Source: Chitinophaga pinensis (GTDB lineage Bacteria; Bacteroidota; Bacteroidia; Chitinophagales; Chitinophagaceae). From it: 64,000 nucleotides of DNA. Location of the stretch: NCBI GenBank assembly GCA_943333125.1, contig CALQSB010000010.1:17538-81537 (forward strand), given 5' to 3'. This document shows, in pieces, positions 9,041 to 17,465 of this stretch. The translations under genes were made by a program, and so were the position numbers. Under the pieces are notes generated by a model. It saw only the letters and a list, made by a program, of their open reading frames with translations. It did not search any database and had not been told where the DNA came from. Each line of letters opens with the position of its first letter. The stretch's first letter is position 1.

Positions 9041-10090
9041 ATGAAAATGAAAATTGGAATTTTGTTATTCGCACTTGTTGCGGCAGTTTCGTGTTCTAAA
9101 AAAACTCCACCAACACCAAGTGCATCTGTTACTGCGCTTTCTTGCACGAGTGCTTCTTTTTCTGCATCTGCAACGGTAGGTGTAGCTTATACGGCAACAG
9201 CTACAGTACCTTATACAGGCGGTAATGGGGTAAGTTATTCTGCAGGTACATCGATTTCTTCTACAGGAGTAATCGGATTGTCGGCGAAATTGCAATCTGG
9301 TACATTAGCCAATGGAAACGGCAACTTAAGTTATGCGGTTACAGGAACAGCAACCACTGCGGGTACTGCAGTTTTTCCGATTAGCTTTGGTGGAAAAACA
9401 TGTTCTTTCAATTTAATAGTAAATGCTGGTGGATCGGGAGTACCTTCGGTTTTTAGTAGTATTTATGGTGCTACCAGTATTACTTTCGATGGTACTTATG
9501 TGGTAGTAAAATCTGCTGATCAGCCCAATCATAAAAGTGTTTACTGGCCAAGTGGTAATCCATTGTTTGAAGCGTTTGCCGGACCCACTTTTAACGACAG
9601 TTCTTTTATCAGAGCCCCAGGAAATATCATCGTGCAAAACATCACTTTAAAAATTCCACCTCATCCAGTTGCGGCAACTGTACATCAAAATACTCCAATG
9701 GGTGTGATTGGAGTTGCTTTGGATGGTGTTCCATTTTTTAATCAATATGCTGCAGGTGGCGTTGCTATCGGCGGAGAAATACATGGCTTTGATCAATACT
9801 GGGGTCATCCTCAAATGACAGGTTTGTATCATTATCATGTTGAACCCAAATACCTGACTACTGTTTTTGCCACAAGATCTTCTTTGCTTGGATTTTTATT
9901 AGATGGGTTCCCTGTTTATGGTCCTTTAGAAGCGAGTGGGTCGGCAGCAACTGGATTAGATGTTTATCATGGCCACACTCATGCAACAGCGGAATATCCC
10001 GGCGGAACCTATCATTATCATTTTACAGCTAATGCACCGTATTTAAATGGCAATGGTTTTTATGGTACACCCGGAACGGTAACTCAATAA
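9041..10090 (+). CDS. YHYH domain lipoprotein
   Basis: A 349-residue secreted lipoprotein. The signal MKMKIGILLFALVAAVSC has a lipobox cysteine at residue 18, followed by a Ser/Thr/Ala-rich low-complexity or Ig-like region to about residue 130. A YHYH domain comes next, with the diagnostic GLYHYHVEP and GTYHYHF signatures near residues 265 and 325. The histidine-rich motifs suggest metal binding, but the family has no settled biochemical role. It starts 49 bp after the barrel receptor and 41 bp before the MORN lipoprotein, so it may be co-transcribed with both and with the SCO gene. Confidence 0.82.
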   Translation: MKMKIGILLFALVAAVSCSKKTPPTPSASVTALSCTSASFSASATVGVAYTATATVPYTGGNGVSYSAGTSISSTGVIGLSAKLQSGTLANGNGNLSYAVTGTATTAGTAVFPISFGGKTCSFNLIVNAGGSGVPSVFSSIYGATSITFDGTYVVVKSADQPNHKSVYWPSGNPLFEAFAGPTFNDSSFIRAPGNIIVQNITLKIPPHPVAATVHQNTPMGVIGVALDGVPFFNQYAAGGVAIGGEIHGFDQYWGHPQMTGLYHYHVEPKYLTTVFATRSSLLGFLLDGFPVYGPLEASGSAATGLDVYHGHTHATAEYPGGTYHYHFTANAPYLNGNGFYGTPGTVTQ

Positions 10091-10131
10091 CAATTGGATA
10101 AAACAGTTTTTCTTCGAATAAGAATTTAATT

Positions 10132-10740
10132 ATGAAGACTGTTTCAAAGATATTAATAATCATCTTTTTGGGTTTAAGCATGCTATCATGTAATACCCGA
10201 AAAGATGATTATTATGTAGAGCCTAAAATAGCAAAAACGGTTCCTTTACTGTTCTTGAAGCTTAGTGATTCCGAGCTTTCAAGACATCAGGATACGCTGT
10301 ATTATCAGGATAAATTCTTTACCGGTTATCTCTTTGATTTGTTTGAAAACAAGGACACATCTGTATTAAAATCTTATTTCAATGGGGTAGAAGAGGGGCT
10401 TCAGAAAAAATGGTACGCAAATGGCCATTTGGAAGAAGAACGGTTTTATATCAACGGTAAAAAAGAAGAATTACAACAAGGATGGTGGCCCAATGGCAAC
10501 CCAAGATTTTATTTCACGGCATATAATGATGAGTATTCTGGTGAGTTTAAAGAATGGATGGAAAATGGATTGCTCGTAAAATGGTTTCACTATACCAATG
10601 GATATGAAGAAGGTAGCCAGAAACTGTGGTGGTCTGATGGAAAAACCAGGGCTAATTATGTAATTAAAAAAGGAAGGAAATTTGGTCTCTTAGGATATCG
10701 AATTTGCGAAAACCCATATGATTCAATTATTAAGAAATAG
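10132..10740 (+). CDS. MORN-variant repeat lipoprotein
   Basis: A 202-residue lipoprotein with signal MKTVSKILIIIFLGLSMLSC and the lipid-attachment cysteine at residue 20. The mature part holds degenerate MORN-like repeats of about 22-24 residues: SYFNGVEEGLQKKWYANGHL, then RFYINGKKEELQQGWWPNGN, GEFKEWMENG and EEGSQKLWWSDGK. Such repeats are often annotated as YwqK-like. There is no toxin gene beside it, so an antitoxin role is not supported. Its last 23 bp overlap the start of the SCO gene, indicating translational coupling. The function is unknown; cell-envelope location is likely. Confidence 0.75.
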   Translation: MKTVSKILIIIFLGLSMLSCNTRKDDYYVEPKIAKTVPLLFLKLSDSELSRHQDTLYYQDKFFTGYLFDLFENKDTSVLKSYFNGVEEGLQKKWYANGHLEEERFYINGKKEELQQGWWPNGNPRFYFTAYNDEYSGEFKEWMENGLLVKWFHYTNGYEEGSQKLWWSDGKTRANYVIKKGRKFGLLGYRICENPYDSIIKK

Positions 10741-11380
10741 GAGTTTAGTGTGTGCCGTAATTTGCATGCATTTTTTTATTGGATGCAAATCTGATAAAAA
10801 AGAATTGACATTGCCTTTTATCAATAAGCCCGATTTTACTCCAGAGTGGATTAAAGAAAATTCCGGCGACTATAAAAATATTCATACCATTCCTGCTTTT
10901 TCTTTTTATAATCAGGATGGGGATTTGGTAACCGAAAAGACAGTGGAAGGGAAAATTTATGTGGCAAATTTCATTTTTACCCGGTGCGCGGGTATTTGTC
11001 CGATTATGACTTCCAATATGATGATCCTTCAGCAAAAGTTTAAAAATGACGAAGAGGTGCTTTTTCTTTCACATTCAGTAACTCCAGATATTGACAGTGT
11101 GCCGGTCTTAAAAAAATACGCCAGTGCAAAAGGAATAATCAGTGGAAAATGGCATTTGTTAACGGGCAAGCAGCAGGAAATATACAGGATGGCCAGGCAA
11201 GAATATTTCGCAGGAGATACCATAGGATTTTATCAAACCGGTAATGAGTTTCTGCACACCGAAAATTTCATTTTAATAGACACGAAAAAAAGGATCCGCG
11301 GAGTTTACAATGGAACATTAGCCATAGAAATGGAAAGGCTAATATTGGATATTGAAACATTAAAGAAGGAAGAAGATTAA
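10718..11380 (+). CDS. SCO1/SenC family protein
   Basis: A 220-residue thioredoxin-fold protein with an N-terminal lipoprotein-like signal (VCAVICMHFFIGC). The copper-binding C-x-x-x-C is at Cys90/Cys94 (FTRCAGICP), with the third ligand histidine at H180 (FLHTENF). SCO proteins deliver copper to the CuA site of cytochrome c oxidase or act as thiol oxidoreductases in the periplasm. All three metal ligands are present. No oxidase genes are nearby; instead it is coupled to a MORN lipoprotein and a YHYH protein, which hints at a local metal or redox function (inference). Confidence 0.88.
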   Translation: MIQLLRNRSLVCAVICMHFFIGCKSDKKELTLPFINKPDFTPEWIKENSGDYKNIHTIPAFSFYNQDGDLVTEKTVEGKIYVANFIFTRCAGICPIMTSNMMILQQKFKNDEEVLFLSHSVTPDIDSVPVLKKYASAKGIISGKWHLLTGKQQEIYRMARQEYFAGDTIGFYQTGNEFLHTENFILIDTKKRIRGVYNGTLAIEMERLILDIETLKKEED

Positions 11381-11400
11381 TGGCGAATAATTAGTTTCAA

Positions 11401-12729
11401 TTATTTCGCGATGGCAATTTTTACCTTTTTGTTCTTTATTTTTTCATCCTTTATAGCTTCAAGCGCTTGTCCGATTTTGGATTTTCTTACGGCAGCAAAT
11501 GCTGAAAAATCTTTTACTTCAATCAATCCGATATCGTCTTTTTTTAGATTGCCTTTTTGCGAAAGAAATCCTACAATATCAATTTTGTTGATTTTGTCTT
11601 TTTTTCCGGCGGCTATGAATAAAGTGCTCCACTTTGGTTTTTCAGGGATTTCGAATTTTTCCGGTAATTCAATTTTTTCTGCCTTCGAAGTAATATAAGC
11701 AGGTGTTTCTTCATCGGGTCCGATGATTACATATACATTTCCTGTAGCATCCATACGAGCAGTTCTGCCATTCCTGTGCGTAAAGGCATCTTCGGTATGT
11801 GGGAGGTGATAATGAACCACGCTTCTGATATTTGCGATGTCTAATCCTCTGCTTGCTAAGTCTGTGGTTATAAGAATATTAGAAGTTCCATTTCTAAATT
11901 TACATAAGGCTGTCTCTCGGTCAATCTGTTCCATGCCGCCATGATAAAAAACAGTCAGAATTCCTTTCTCCGCAAGTAATTCGTGGGTTCTTTCAACTGC
12001 GTCCCGGTGGTTACAAAAAACAATTGTAGAAGTGTCCTTAAGTGAACACAAGAGAATAAAAAGTGAATCAATTTTGTCCTTATCAGTTGAAAATATAGAA
12101 TTTATTCTGAGCTCAGAAGATTCCCGTTTTTCATCTGAAGAGAAGTTAAGCACATGAGCCGCGCTCATTTTTACATATTCAGGCAATTCGATTGCATGAG
12201 TTGCGGAGGTTAGTATTTTTTGCTTTATAGAAGGTAATTTTGAAATAATATATTCCATCTCGGCCTGGAAATCGAGTTCCAAAATCTTGTCAAACTCATC
12301 AAGTACCAAAAAATGCATTTTAGCAGTATTGATATTTCCTCTGCGAAGATGATCGGCCATTCTTCCTGCAGTTGCAATAACGATTGCTGGCGGCTGAATC
12401 AGATTATTTTCTTCAATTTCTCTTTTATGGCCTCCATAGCAGCAGCTGATTTTACAGCCCGGACGAATTTGTTTTAAAACGGTTTCAATCTGAAGGGCTA
12501 GTTCACGGGAAGGAACCATAATAAGTGCCTGCGGATCAGGATTATTGATATCAATGGATTGAATCAAAGGAATAAGAAAAGCGAGTGTTTTGCCAGAACC
12601 TGTATTAGAAAGCAAAATAATTTCAGCATGATTCTTAATCGCTTCCTGAACTTCAACTTGCATTGGGTTCAGGGATTTAAATTTCAAATTTTCCAGGATG
12701 TTTTCAGTATTTATCAAAATTTCACTCAT
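11401..12729 (-). CDS. DEAD-box RNA helicase with DbpA-type RNA-binding tail
   Basis: A 442-residue superfamily 2 helicase. The Q motif region NPMQ is at 21-24, motif I SNTGSGKT at 41-48, Ia PSRELALQ, and motif II reads DEFD (144-147) rather than DEAD. SAT is at 175-177, motif V TTDLASRGLDI near 288-298, and motif VI HRNGRTAR at 318-325. The last 70 residues match the DbpA RNA-binding domain, which targets 23S rRNA hairpin 92 in E. coli DbpA. A role in ribosome assembly is therefore likely. It is convergent with the SCO gene and has its own promoter at 12734. Confidence 0.9.
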   Translation of the reverse strand: MSEILINTENILENLKFKSLNPMQVEVQEAIKNHAEIILLSNTGSGKTLAFLIPLIQSIDINNPDPQALIMVPSRELALQIETVLKQIRPGCKISCCYGGHKREIEENNLIQPPAIVIATAGRMADHLRRGNINTAKMHFLVLDEFDKILELDFQAEMEYIISKLPSIKQKILTSATHAIELPEYVKMSAAHVLNFSSDEKRESSELRINSIFSTDKDKIDSLFILLCSLKDTSTIVFCNHRDAVERTHELLAEKGILTVFYHGGMEQIDRETALCKFRNGTSNILITTDLASRGLDIANIRSVVHYHLPHTEDAFTHRNGRTARMDATGNVYVIIGPDEETPAYITSKAEKIELPEKFEIPEKPKWSTLFIAAGKKDKINKIDIVGFLSQKGNLKKDDIGLIEVKDFSAFAAVRKSKIGQALEAIKDEKIKNKKVKIAIAK

Positions 12730-12733
12730 GTTG

Positions 12734-12741
12734 CAAAAGTA
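12734..12741 (-). promoter_or_regulatory. -7 element of helicase promoter
   Basis: Minus-strand TACTTTTG, a perfect TAnnTTTG, lies 4 bp upstream of the helicase ATG. It is the same octamer and the same very short distance as at the GNAT gene, implying a nearly leaderless mRNA. Confidence 0.45.
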
Positions 12742-13030
12742 GTTTTAAAAATTCATCAGATGGTAATTATAAATAGGGAACTTGGATTTGATATACGGTT
12801 TGATTATAGGTGGAATCTGTAAAATCCGGGTTTAAACTTTGTTCGGCAGCTCATTACTATAATTATATCAAACCAATCATTTTGCCTTATAATTAATATT
12901 ATGTTAAATAGGATATTCCAAAGATTAACCCTGTTCCTATTAGCCTATGGCTGAATCTATTCTATAATTAATTATGATTGGTTGTTTTGTTGAACAGTGA
13001 GCTTTACTTTACTGCCCTATTTTATTTTCA
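12742..13030. other. Intergenic region with large imperfect palindrome
   Basis: This gap between helicase and gyrA holds no convincing gene. Its centre has matching inverted segments: AACCAATCAT (12871-12880) against ATGATTGGTT (12974-12983), with weaker flanking matches GGCAG (12845-12849) against CTGCC (13012-13016) and GCTCA (12849-12853) against TGAGC (12998-13002). The whole would fold as an interrupted hairpin of about 170 nt. It may be a remnant of a small palindromic element or a structured RNA. Confidence 0.4.
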
Positions 13031-13061
13031 TAAAAAAAGTCCATGGTAAAAGCCATGGACT
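13031..13061 (-). terminator. Rho-independent terminator of gyrA
   Basis: A perfect 9-bp stem AGTCCATGG / CCATGGACT with a 6-nt loop. On the minus strand it is followed by a run of seven T. It lies 24 bp after the gyrA stop codon. Confidence 0.9.
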
Positions 13062-13084
13062 GAAATTTTTATTGGTTGAATATT

Positions 13085-15706
13085 TTACTCAGGAATTTCT
13101 GGATCAGATTCATCCAGAGCAGAATTTTCTTCAGATTCCCCAATATTAAGATCTGAATTTAAATTATCGGCAATTGGATTTACAGCCTCTAGGATTTCTT
13201 CTTCCATTTCGTCCAGCTGAGTTATTGCTGCAATTTGATCTCCTTCATCCACTTTAATCAGTTTTACTCCTTGAGTTGCTCTTCCTTGTTCGCTAATGCT
13301 AATAACCGGCATTCGAATCGTAACTCCGCTTACGCAGGTAATCATCAAATCTTCTTTTTCAGTAACCGCGAGTAATCCAACGAGTCTGCCCGTTTTTTCG
13401 GTTACATTGATTGTTTTTACGCCTTTTCCTCCACGATTAGTAATGCGATAATTAGCTTCGCCAGTTTCTGGATCATCGAGGCTTGTTCTTTTTCCGTAGC
13501 CTTTTTCACTTACTACTAAAACTGTTTTGGATTTATCTTCTTTGTTTACACAAATCATTCCTACCACTTCATCACTGGCTTCGTCAACTTCGATGCCATA
13601 AACTCCGATTCCTCCACGGCCTGTACTTCTTACCGCTTTTTCAGGGAATCGTATTGCTCTTCCGCTCCTTACAGCCAACATGATTTCGCAATTTCCATCG
13701 GTAAGTTCTGCAGCAAGTAATTGATCTCCTTCTAAAATATTTATTGCATTTATTCCATTCTGACGTGGTCTACTGAAATCTTTGAGATCTGTTTTCTTGA
13801 TAATTCCCTTTTGAGTGCACAATACAATGTAATTGTTATTAATGTACTCTTCATCTTCAAGACTTTTTACATCAATAATAGCTCTTACTTTATCATCCGG
13901 AGGGATTTGAATCATATTCTGAAGTGCCCTTCCTTTACTTGTTTTGTCGCCTTCAGGAATCTGATAAACTTTTAGCCAGAAACATCTTCCTTTTTCTGTA
14001 AAAAATAATAAAGTATGATGTGTGGAGGCCACAAATAAATGTTCGATATAATCTTCCTGACGTGTACTGCTTCCTTTGGCACCGCGCCCACCTCTTCTTT
14101 GCTGACGATATTCATTAGCCGAAGTCCGCTTGATATATCCAAGATGAGAAATAGTAACTACTACATCCTCTTCTTCAATTAGATCCAGCATATTGATTTC
14201 ATCATCAGCATAAATGATTTCAGTCTTGCGTTCATCACCGAATTTTGCTTTTACTTCAAGCAGCTCAGTTTTGATAATGTCAAATCGAATTCCTTCGTTG
14301 GCAAGAATTTCTTTAAGGCGATTAATTAATTTCATAATCTCCGCATGCTCTTCTCTGATTTTATCTATCTCCATGCCGGTTAATCGCTGAAGTCTTAGTT
14401 CCAAAACTGCTTTTGCCTGAATATCGCTCATTCCGAAAGAAGTTTTTAGCCCTTCTTGTGCGATATTGGGTGTAGAACTTTCTCTGATTAACTTAATTAC
14501 TGCATCCAGATTATCCAGTGCTATAATATAACCCAGTAAGATATGCGCTCTTTCTTCTGCTTTTCTTAATTCGTATTTTGTTCTTCTTACCACCACCTCA
14601 TGTCTGAATTCAACAAACTCAGAAATCAGATTATTAATGTTTAATTGTCTGGGTCTTCCTTTTACCAGAGCTATATTATTTATTCCATAAGAAGTTTGTA
14701 ATTCTGAAAATTTATAAAGTTGATTGATGATTACTTGTGCAACAACATCTTTTTTTAATTCTACAACAATACGTGTTCCTTCTTTGTTGTTACTTTCATT
14801 ATTTACATCGCTGATGCCTTCAATAATCTTATCGTTAATGAGTTCGCCAATTTTCTGTGTAAGGGTATCTCTGTTAACCTGATAAGGAATTTCGGTAATG
14901 ATAATTTTTTCTCTGCCTCTGGCATCACTTTCTATAGTAGTCTTTCCTCGTAATACCAATCTGCCGCGGCCTGTAAACAACGCTGTTTTAACACCTTCAT
15001 AACCATATATAATACCTCCGGTTGGAAAATCTGGTGCTTTTACAATTTTCACCATTTCATCAAGGGTGATATCATTGTTTTCTATATAAGCAATACAGCC
15101 ATCAATTACTTCATTCAAATTATGAGGCATCATATTTGTGGCCATCCCTACTGCAATACCACTGCTGCCATTAAGTAATAATTGTGGAATTCGTGTAGGC
15201 AATACAGTAGGTTCTTTTAAAGAATCGTCAAAATTAAATTGATAATCTACCGTATCTTTTTCGATATCCTCCATCATGGCTTCGGCAAATTTTTCCATCC
15301 TTACCTCAGTATAACGCATAGCTGCTGGAGGGTCTCCATCCTGGCTTCCGAAATTACCCTGGCCATCAATCATTTTATAACGCATAGACCAGTCCTGAGC
15401 CATACGAACCATCGTGTCATAAATGGAAGCATCTCCGTGAGGATGATATTTACCCATCACCTCTCCTACAATACGGGCAGATTTCTTATAGGCTTTGTTA
15501 CTTGCATTTCCCAATTCGTTCATTCCAAAAAGTACTCGTCTGTGAACGGGTTTTAAACCATCTCTTACATCGGGAAGTGCACGACCTACGATAACGCTCA
15601 TCGAATAATCGATGTACGAAGTTTTCATTTGCTCCTCAATGTTTACCGGTATAATTTTCCCTCTGTTATTGGGATTTTCTCCTTCAAAATTTTCCTGATT
15701 TTCCAT
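13085..15706 (-). CDS. gyrA: DNA gyrase subunit A
   Basis: An 873-residue type IIA topoisomerase subunit that introduces negative supercoils with GyrB. The N-terminus has the winged-helix region, KYHPHGDASIYD (86-97) and the catalytic tyrosine Y132 (AAMRYTE). The C-terminal pinwheel carries the GyrA box QRRGGRG near residue 533, which marks gyrase rather than topoisomerase IV. An acidic tail ends the protein. At the position of E. coli Ser83 there is alanine (A93, codon GCT), while the equivalent of Asp87 is kept (D97). It is monocistronic, with its own promoter and terminator. Confidence 0.96.
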   Translation of the reverse strand: MENQENFEGENPNNRGKIIPVNIEEQMKTSYIDYSMSVIVGRALPDVRDGLKPVHRRVLFGMNELGNASNKAYKKSARIVGEVMGKYHPHGDASIYDTMVRMAQDWSMRYKMIDGQGNFGSQDGDPPAAMRYTEVRMEKFAEAMMEDIEKDTVDYQFNFDDSLKEPTVLPTRIPQLLLNGSSGIAVGMATNMMPHNLNEVIDGCIAYIENNDITLDEMVKIVKAPDFPTGGIIYGYEGVKTALFTGRGRLVLRGKTTIESDARGREKIIITEIPYQVNRDTLTQKIGELINDKIIEGISDVNNESNNKEGTRIVVELKKDVVAQVIINQLYKFSELQTSYGINNIALVKGRPRQLNINNLISEFVEFRHEVVVRRTKYELRKAEERAHILLGYIIALDNLDAVIKLIRESSTPNIAQEGLKTSFGMSDIQAKAVLELRLQRLTGMEIDKIREEHAEIMKLINRLKEILANEGIRFDIIKTELLEVKAKFGDERKTEIIYADDEINMLDLIEEEDVVVTISHLGYIKRTSANEYRQQRRGGRGAKGSSTRQEDYIEHLFVASTHHTLLFFTEKGRCFWLKVYQIPEGDKTSKGRALQNMIQIPPDDKVRAIIDVKSLEDEEYINNNYIVLCTQKGIIKKTDLKDFSRPRQNGINAINILEGDQLLAAELTDGNCEIMLAVRSGRAIRFPEKAVRSTGRGGIGVYGIEVDEASDEVVGMICVNKEDKSKTVLVVSEKGYGKRTSLDDPETGEANYRITNRGGKGVKTINVTEKTGRLVGLLAVTEKEDLMITCVSGVTIRMPVISISEQGRATQGVKLIKVDEGDQIAAITQLDEMEEEILEAVNPIADNLNSDLNIGESEENSALDESDPEIPE

Positions 15707-15722
15707 ATGTTTTATTAGTTCG

Positions 15723-15730
15723 CAAATATA
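15723..15730 (-). promoter_or_regulatory. -7 element of gyrA promoter
   Basis: Minus-strand TATATTTG, a perfect TAnnTTTG, is 16 bp upstream of the gyrA ATG. No clear TTG is found at the expected -33 distance. Confidence 0.45.
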
Positions 15731-15851
15731 ACGATTTTAAAGGGTTTTTGGCGTTAATAGTTGATCCATTTTTACGAAGGTTTTGCACAAATCAAAGTGT
15801 TTGTGGACAAGTATTTCTGAATAAAATATCCTGATTTTAAGTAGTAATAAC

Positions 15852-15883
15852 TTTGGAAGTTTTGAGCTAAGATGATATCTTGC
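15852..15883 (+). promoter_or_regulatory. Promoter of saccharopine dehydrogenase family gene
   Basis: TTTG (15852-15855), a 20-bp spacer and TATCTTGC (15876-15883) resemble the Bacteroidota consensus with one T missing in the -7 box. It lies 46 bp before the ATG. Confidence 0.4.
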
Positions 15884-15929
15884 CATCCTTAAACAGATTT
15901 CTGGGTTTGATTTATTAAAATAAGGCTGT

Positions 15930-17411
15930 ATGGCGTCAAAAAACATATTATTATTTGGAGCGGGAAAGTCGGCAACGGTACTAATCGAGTATTTGATTGA
16001 TGAGGCGAATGCTAACGACTGGCAGATTATTATTGCAGACGCAAATCTGGATTTAATTTTACAAAAAACTGCAAATCGGGATCGTTCTCTTGCTGTAGAA
16101 ATTGACATCAACAACACAGACAAAAGAAATCAACTCATCAACGAAAGTGATATCGTGATTTCGATGATGCCCCCTGCCCTGCATATTTTAATTGCAAACG
16201 ACTGTATCAAATTTCGCAAATCATTGCTTACTGCTTCATATGCCGACGACTCAATAAAATCTCTTGAAAATCTGGTGGATCAAAATGGATTGCTTTTTTT
16301 ATGTGAAATGGGATTGGACCCAGGAATAGATCACATGAGTGCAATGGAATTGATTGATGAAATTAAAGAGGAAGGTGGCGAAATTGTGTCATTCAAAAGT
16401 CATTGTGGTGGTTTAGTGGCTCCCGAAAGCGATGATAACCCCTGGCATTATAAAATCAGCTGGAATCCCAGAAATGTGGTTCTTGCAGGAAAAGCAGGTG
16501 CAGTTTATTTAGATAATGGGGTTGTAGTAAAAGAGTCTTACGAAGATTTATTTAACAGCAACAGAACCGTTACGATAGAGAATGAAAAAAATGCAATTTT
16601 TAGCTATTATCCCAATAGAAATAGTTTGCCTTATATTGATTTGTATCATTTACCCAAGGTTAAAACCTTTATCAGAACAACTTTAAGATATGAAGAGTTT
16701 ATGCAAGGTTGGAAGAATCTGATAGAATTGCATTTGACTGATGAAACTCCATCTTTTAATTCGAATGGTAAATCACTAAAAGATTTTTATAAAGAACACT
16801 TTGATAAGAATGGTTTCAATAACTGGTTGGATCATAAATTAAGCAAGCAATTTTCTGAAAGTAATAAATTGCTGGAAGATCTAGAAAAATTAATGTCAGG
16901 CGATGATTCTGAAAAATCCACTTTAACTTCTGATGAAAAAAATCCGGAAGCAGATCATATGAAATTTAATACAGTTGCTCAGATAGCCACTAAAATGGAA
17001 TCCGCAAATCTTATTCTGAAACAATTGTTTTATTTAGGACTTGATGATGCTGAGACGCTTATTAATAAAGGACTTTGCAGTCCTGCAGACGTATTGCAGA
17101 TTTCTTTAGAAAACAAACTGGCGTTACAGGAGTCGGATAAAGATATGGTAGTGATGCTTCATGAGATTGAATATCTATTGAATAATAAAACACATCTCAT
17201 TAAAAGTTCATTGCTGGTAAAAGGAAAAGATAATCTTCATACGGCAATGGCCAAAACCGTTGGATTACCATTAGGTATAGCCGCTAAGTTAATATTAAAT
17301 AAAACTATAGAAACAAAAGGAATTCAAATTCCCACAAAAAAAGAAATCTACAAACCTGTTTTGCAGGAACTTAAAAAGTATGGCATTGAATTTAAAGAAA
17401 CCAGAAGCTGA
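15930..17411 (+). CDS. Saccharopine dehydrogenase family protein
   Basis: A 493-residue protein with an N-terminal Rossmann NAD(P)-binding motif, LLFGAGKSATVLIEYL (residues 7-22). The family signatures MGLDPGIDHMSAM (near 129-141) and CGGLVAPESDDNPWHYKISW follow, as in yeast Lys9-type saccharopine reductases, with a C-terminal catalytic domain after that. The family interconverts saccharopine with aminoadipate semialdehyde and glutamate. Bacterial homologues may act in lysine degradation or related reductive condensations, such as carboxynorspermidine synthesis. No lysine-ketoglutarate reductase gene is adjacent, so the exact substrate stays open. Confidence 0.85.
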   Translation: MASKNILLFGAGKSATVLIEYLIDEANANDWQIIIADANLDLILQKTANRDRSLAVEIDINNTDKRNQLINESDIVISMMPPALHILIANDCIKFRKSLLTASYADDSIKSLENLVDQNGLLFLCEMGLDPGIDHMSAMELIDEIKEEGGEIVSFKSHCGGLVAPESDDNPWHYKISWNPRNVVLAGKAGAVYLDNGVVVKESYEDLFNSNRTVTIENEKNAIFSYYPNRNSLPYIDLYHLPKVKTFIRTTLRYEEFMQGWKNLIELHLTDETPSFNSNGKSLKDFYKEHFDKNGFNNWLDHKLSKQFSESNKLLEDLEKLMSGDDSEKSTLTSDEKNPEADHMKFNTVAQIATKMESANLILKQLFYLGLDDAETLINKGLCSPADVLQISLENKLALQESDKDMVVMLHEIEYLLNNKTHLIKSSLLVKGKDNLHTAMAKTVGLPLGIAAKLILNKTIETKGIQIPTKKEIYKPVLQELKKYGIEFKETRS

Positions 17412-17465
17412 TTTTATATAATGCTTACAAATACTAAAAAATCACCTCAATCCTCCCTATAAAAA

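Noticed and set aside
8728..9147. 139-codon minus-strand ORF across the receptor/YHYH boundary
   Set aside because: It overlaps two well-supported plus-strand genes, including a signal peptide and lipobox, and shows no family pattern.
10132..10740. YwqK-like antitoxin annotation for the MORN lipoprotein
   Set aside because: It has a clear lipoprotein signal and no neighbouring toxin; the label would rest only on the repeat type.
11383..11409. Hairpin GCGAATAATT / AATTATTTCGC between the convergent SCO and helicase genes
   Set aside because: The stem has a bulge and no T-run and overlaps the helicase stop, so it is too weak to call as a terminator.
12559..12822. 87-codon plus-strand ORF over the helicase start
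   Set aside because: It is mostly the complement of the helicase N-terminus and promoter, with no recognisable product.
15737..16123. 128-codon minus-strand ORF upstream of gyrA
   Set aside because: It is the shadow of the Rossmann N-terminus of the saccharopine dehydrogenase family gene and of its promoter region.
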